Source of the DNA: Clostridiales bacterium
GTDB taxonomy: Bacteria; Bacillota; Sulfobacillia; UBA995
Assembly (NCBI GenBank): GCA_003517845.1
Contig: DOZU01000215.1
Span: 1-5,743, forward strand
Direction of reading: 5' to 3'
Length of the DNA stretch: 5,743 nucleotides
The notes beneath the pieces were generated by a model that ran no database searches, had not been told where the DNA came from, and worked only from the letters and a program-made list of their open reading frames with translations. The position numbers and the translations under genes are program-made. Shown here piece after piece: positions 5,741-5,743 of the stretch (position 1 is its first letter; each line of letters opens with the position of its first letter).

Positions 5741-5743
5741 GAA

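Noticed and set aside
5690..5743. CRISPR array
   Set aside because: Units are 17 bases end to end, with no unique spacers and only partial identity between copies.

Overview
The window is GC-rich (roughly two-thirds G+C by eye) and bacterial. It is densely coded: six genes all lie on the + strand, with gaps of at most about 90 bases. Order: the 3' end of a CCA-adding tRNA nucleotidyltransferase gene (cca), a 12-helix major facilitator transporter, an M20-family amidohydrolase of the ACY1L2 / aminobenzoyl-glutamate-hydrolase type, a formimidoyltransferase (ftcD), a formimino-THF cyclodeaminase (fchA), and a biotin-protein ligase (birA). No tRNA, rRNA, CRISPR array, insertion sequence or integrase was seen.

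The cca and birA genes at the two ends recall the cca-birA adjacency known from Bacillus subtilis and relatives. With strong purine-rich ribosome binding sites and a TTG start, this suggests a high-GC Firmicutes-like (Bacillota) organism, possibly from a deep-branching or thermophilic class. This is inference from gene order and sequence style; no taxonomic marker was compared. The ligase lacks the N-terminal DNA-binding domain, so it is probably purely an enzyme here.

Between the two housekeeping genes sit four genes that look like a metabolic insert of about 4 kb. FtcD and FchA carry out consecutive steps: a formimino group is moved from formiminoglutamate (or formiminoglycine) to tetrahydrofolate, then cyclised with loss of ammonia to give 5,10-methenyl-THF. 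The M20 enzyme just upstream is of a type that cuts amide bonds, in characterised relatives often next to an amino acid such as glutamate, and the transporter could move a substrate or product. No histidine-degradation gene (hutH, hutU, hutI) is in the window, so the source of the formimino compound is unknown. The layout suggests a small salvage or catabolic module feeding one-carbon units to folate.

Regulatory features are modest. The cca-transporter gap can form mutually exclusive hairpins, one of which covers the transporter ribosome binding site. A stacked Shine-Dalgarno tract precedes fchA. The fchA stop and birA start overlap by four bases. The last 54 bases show a degenerate 17-base periodicity that runs off the window edge.
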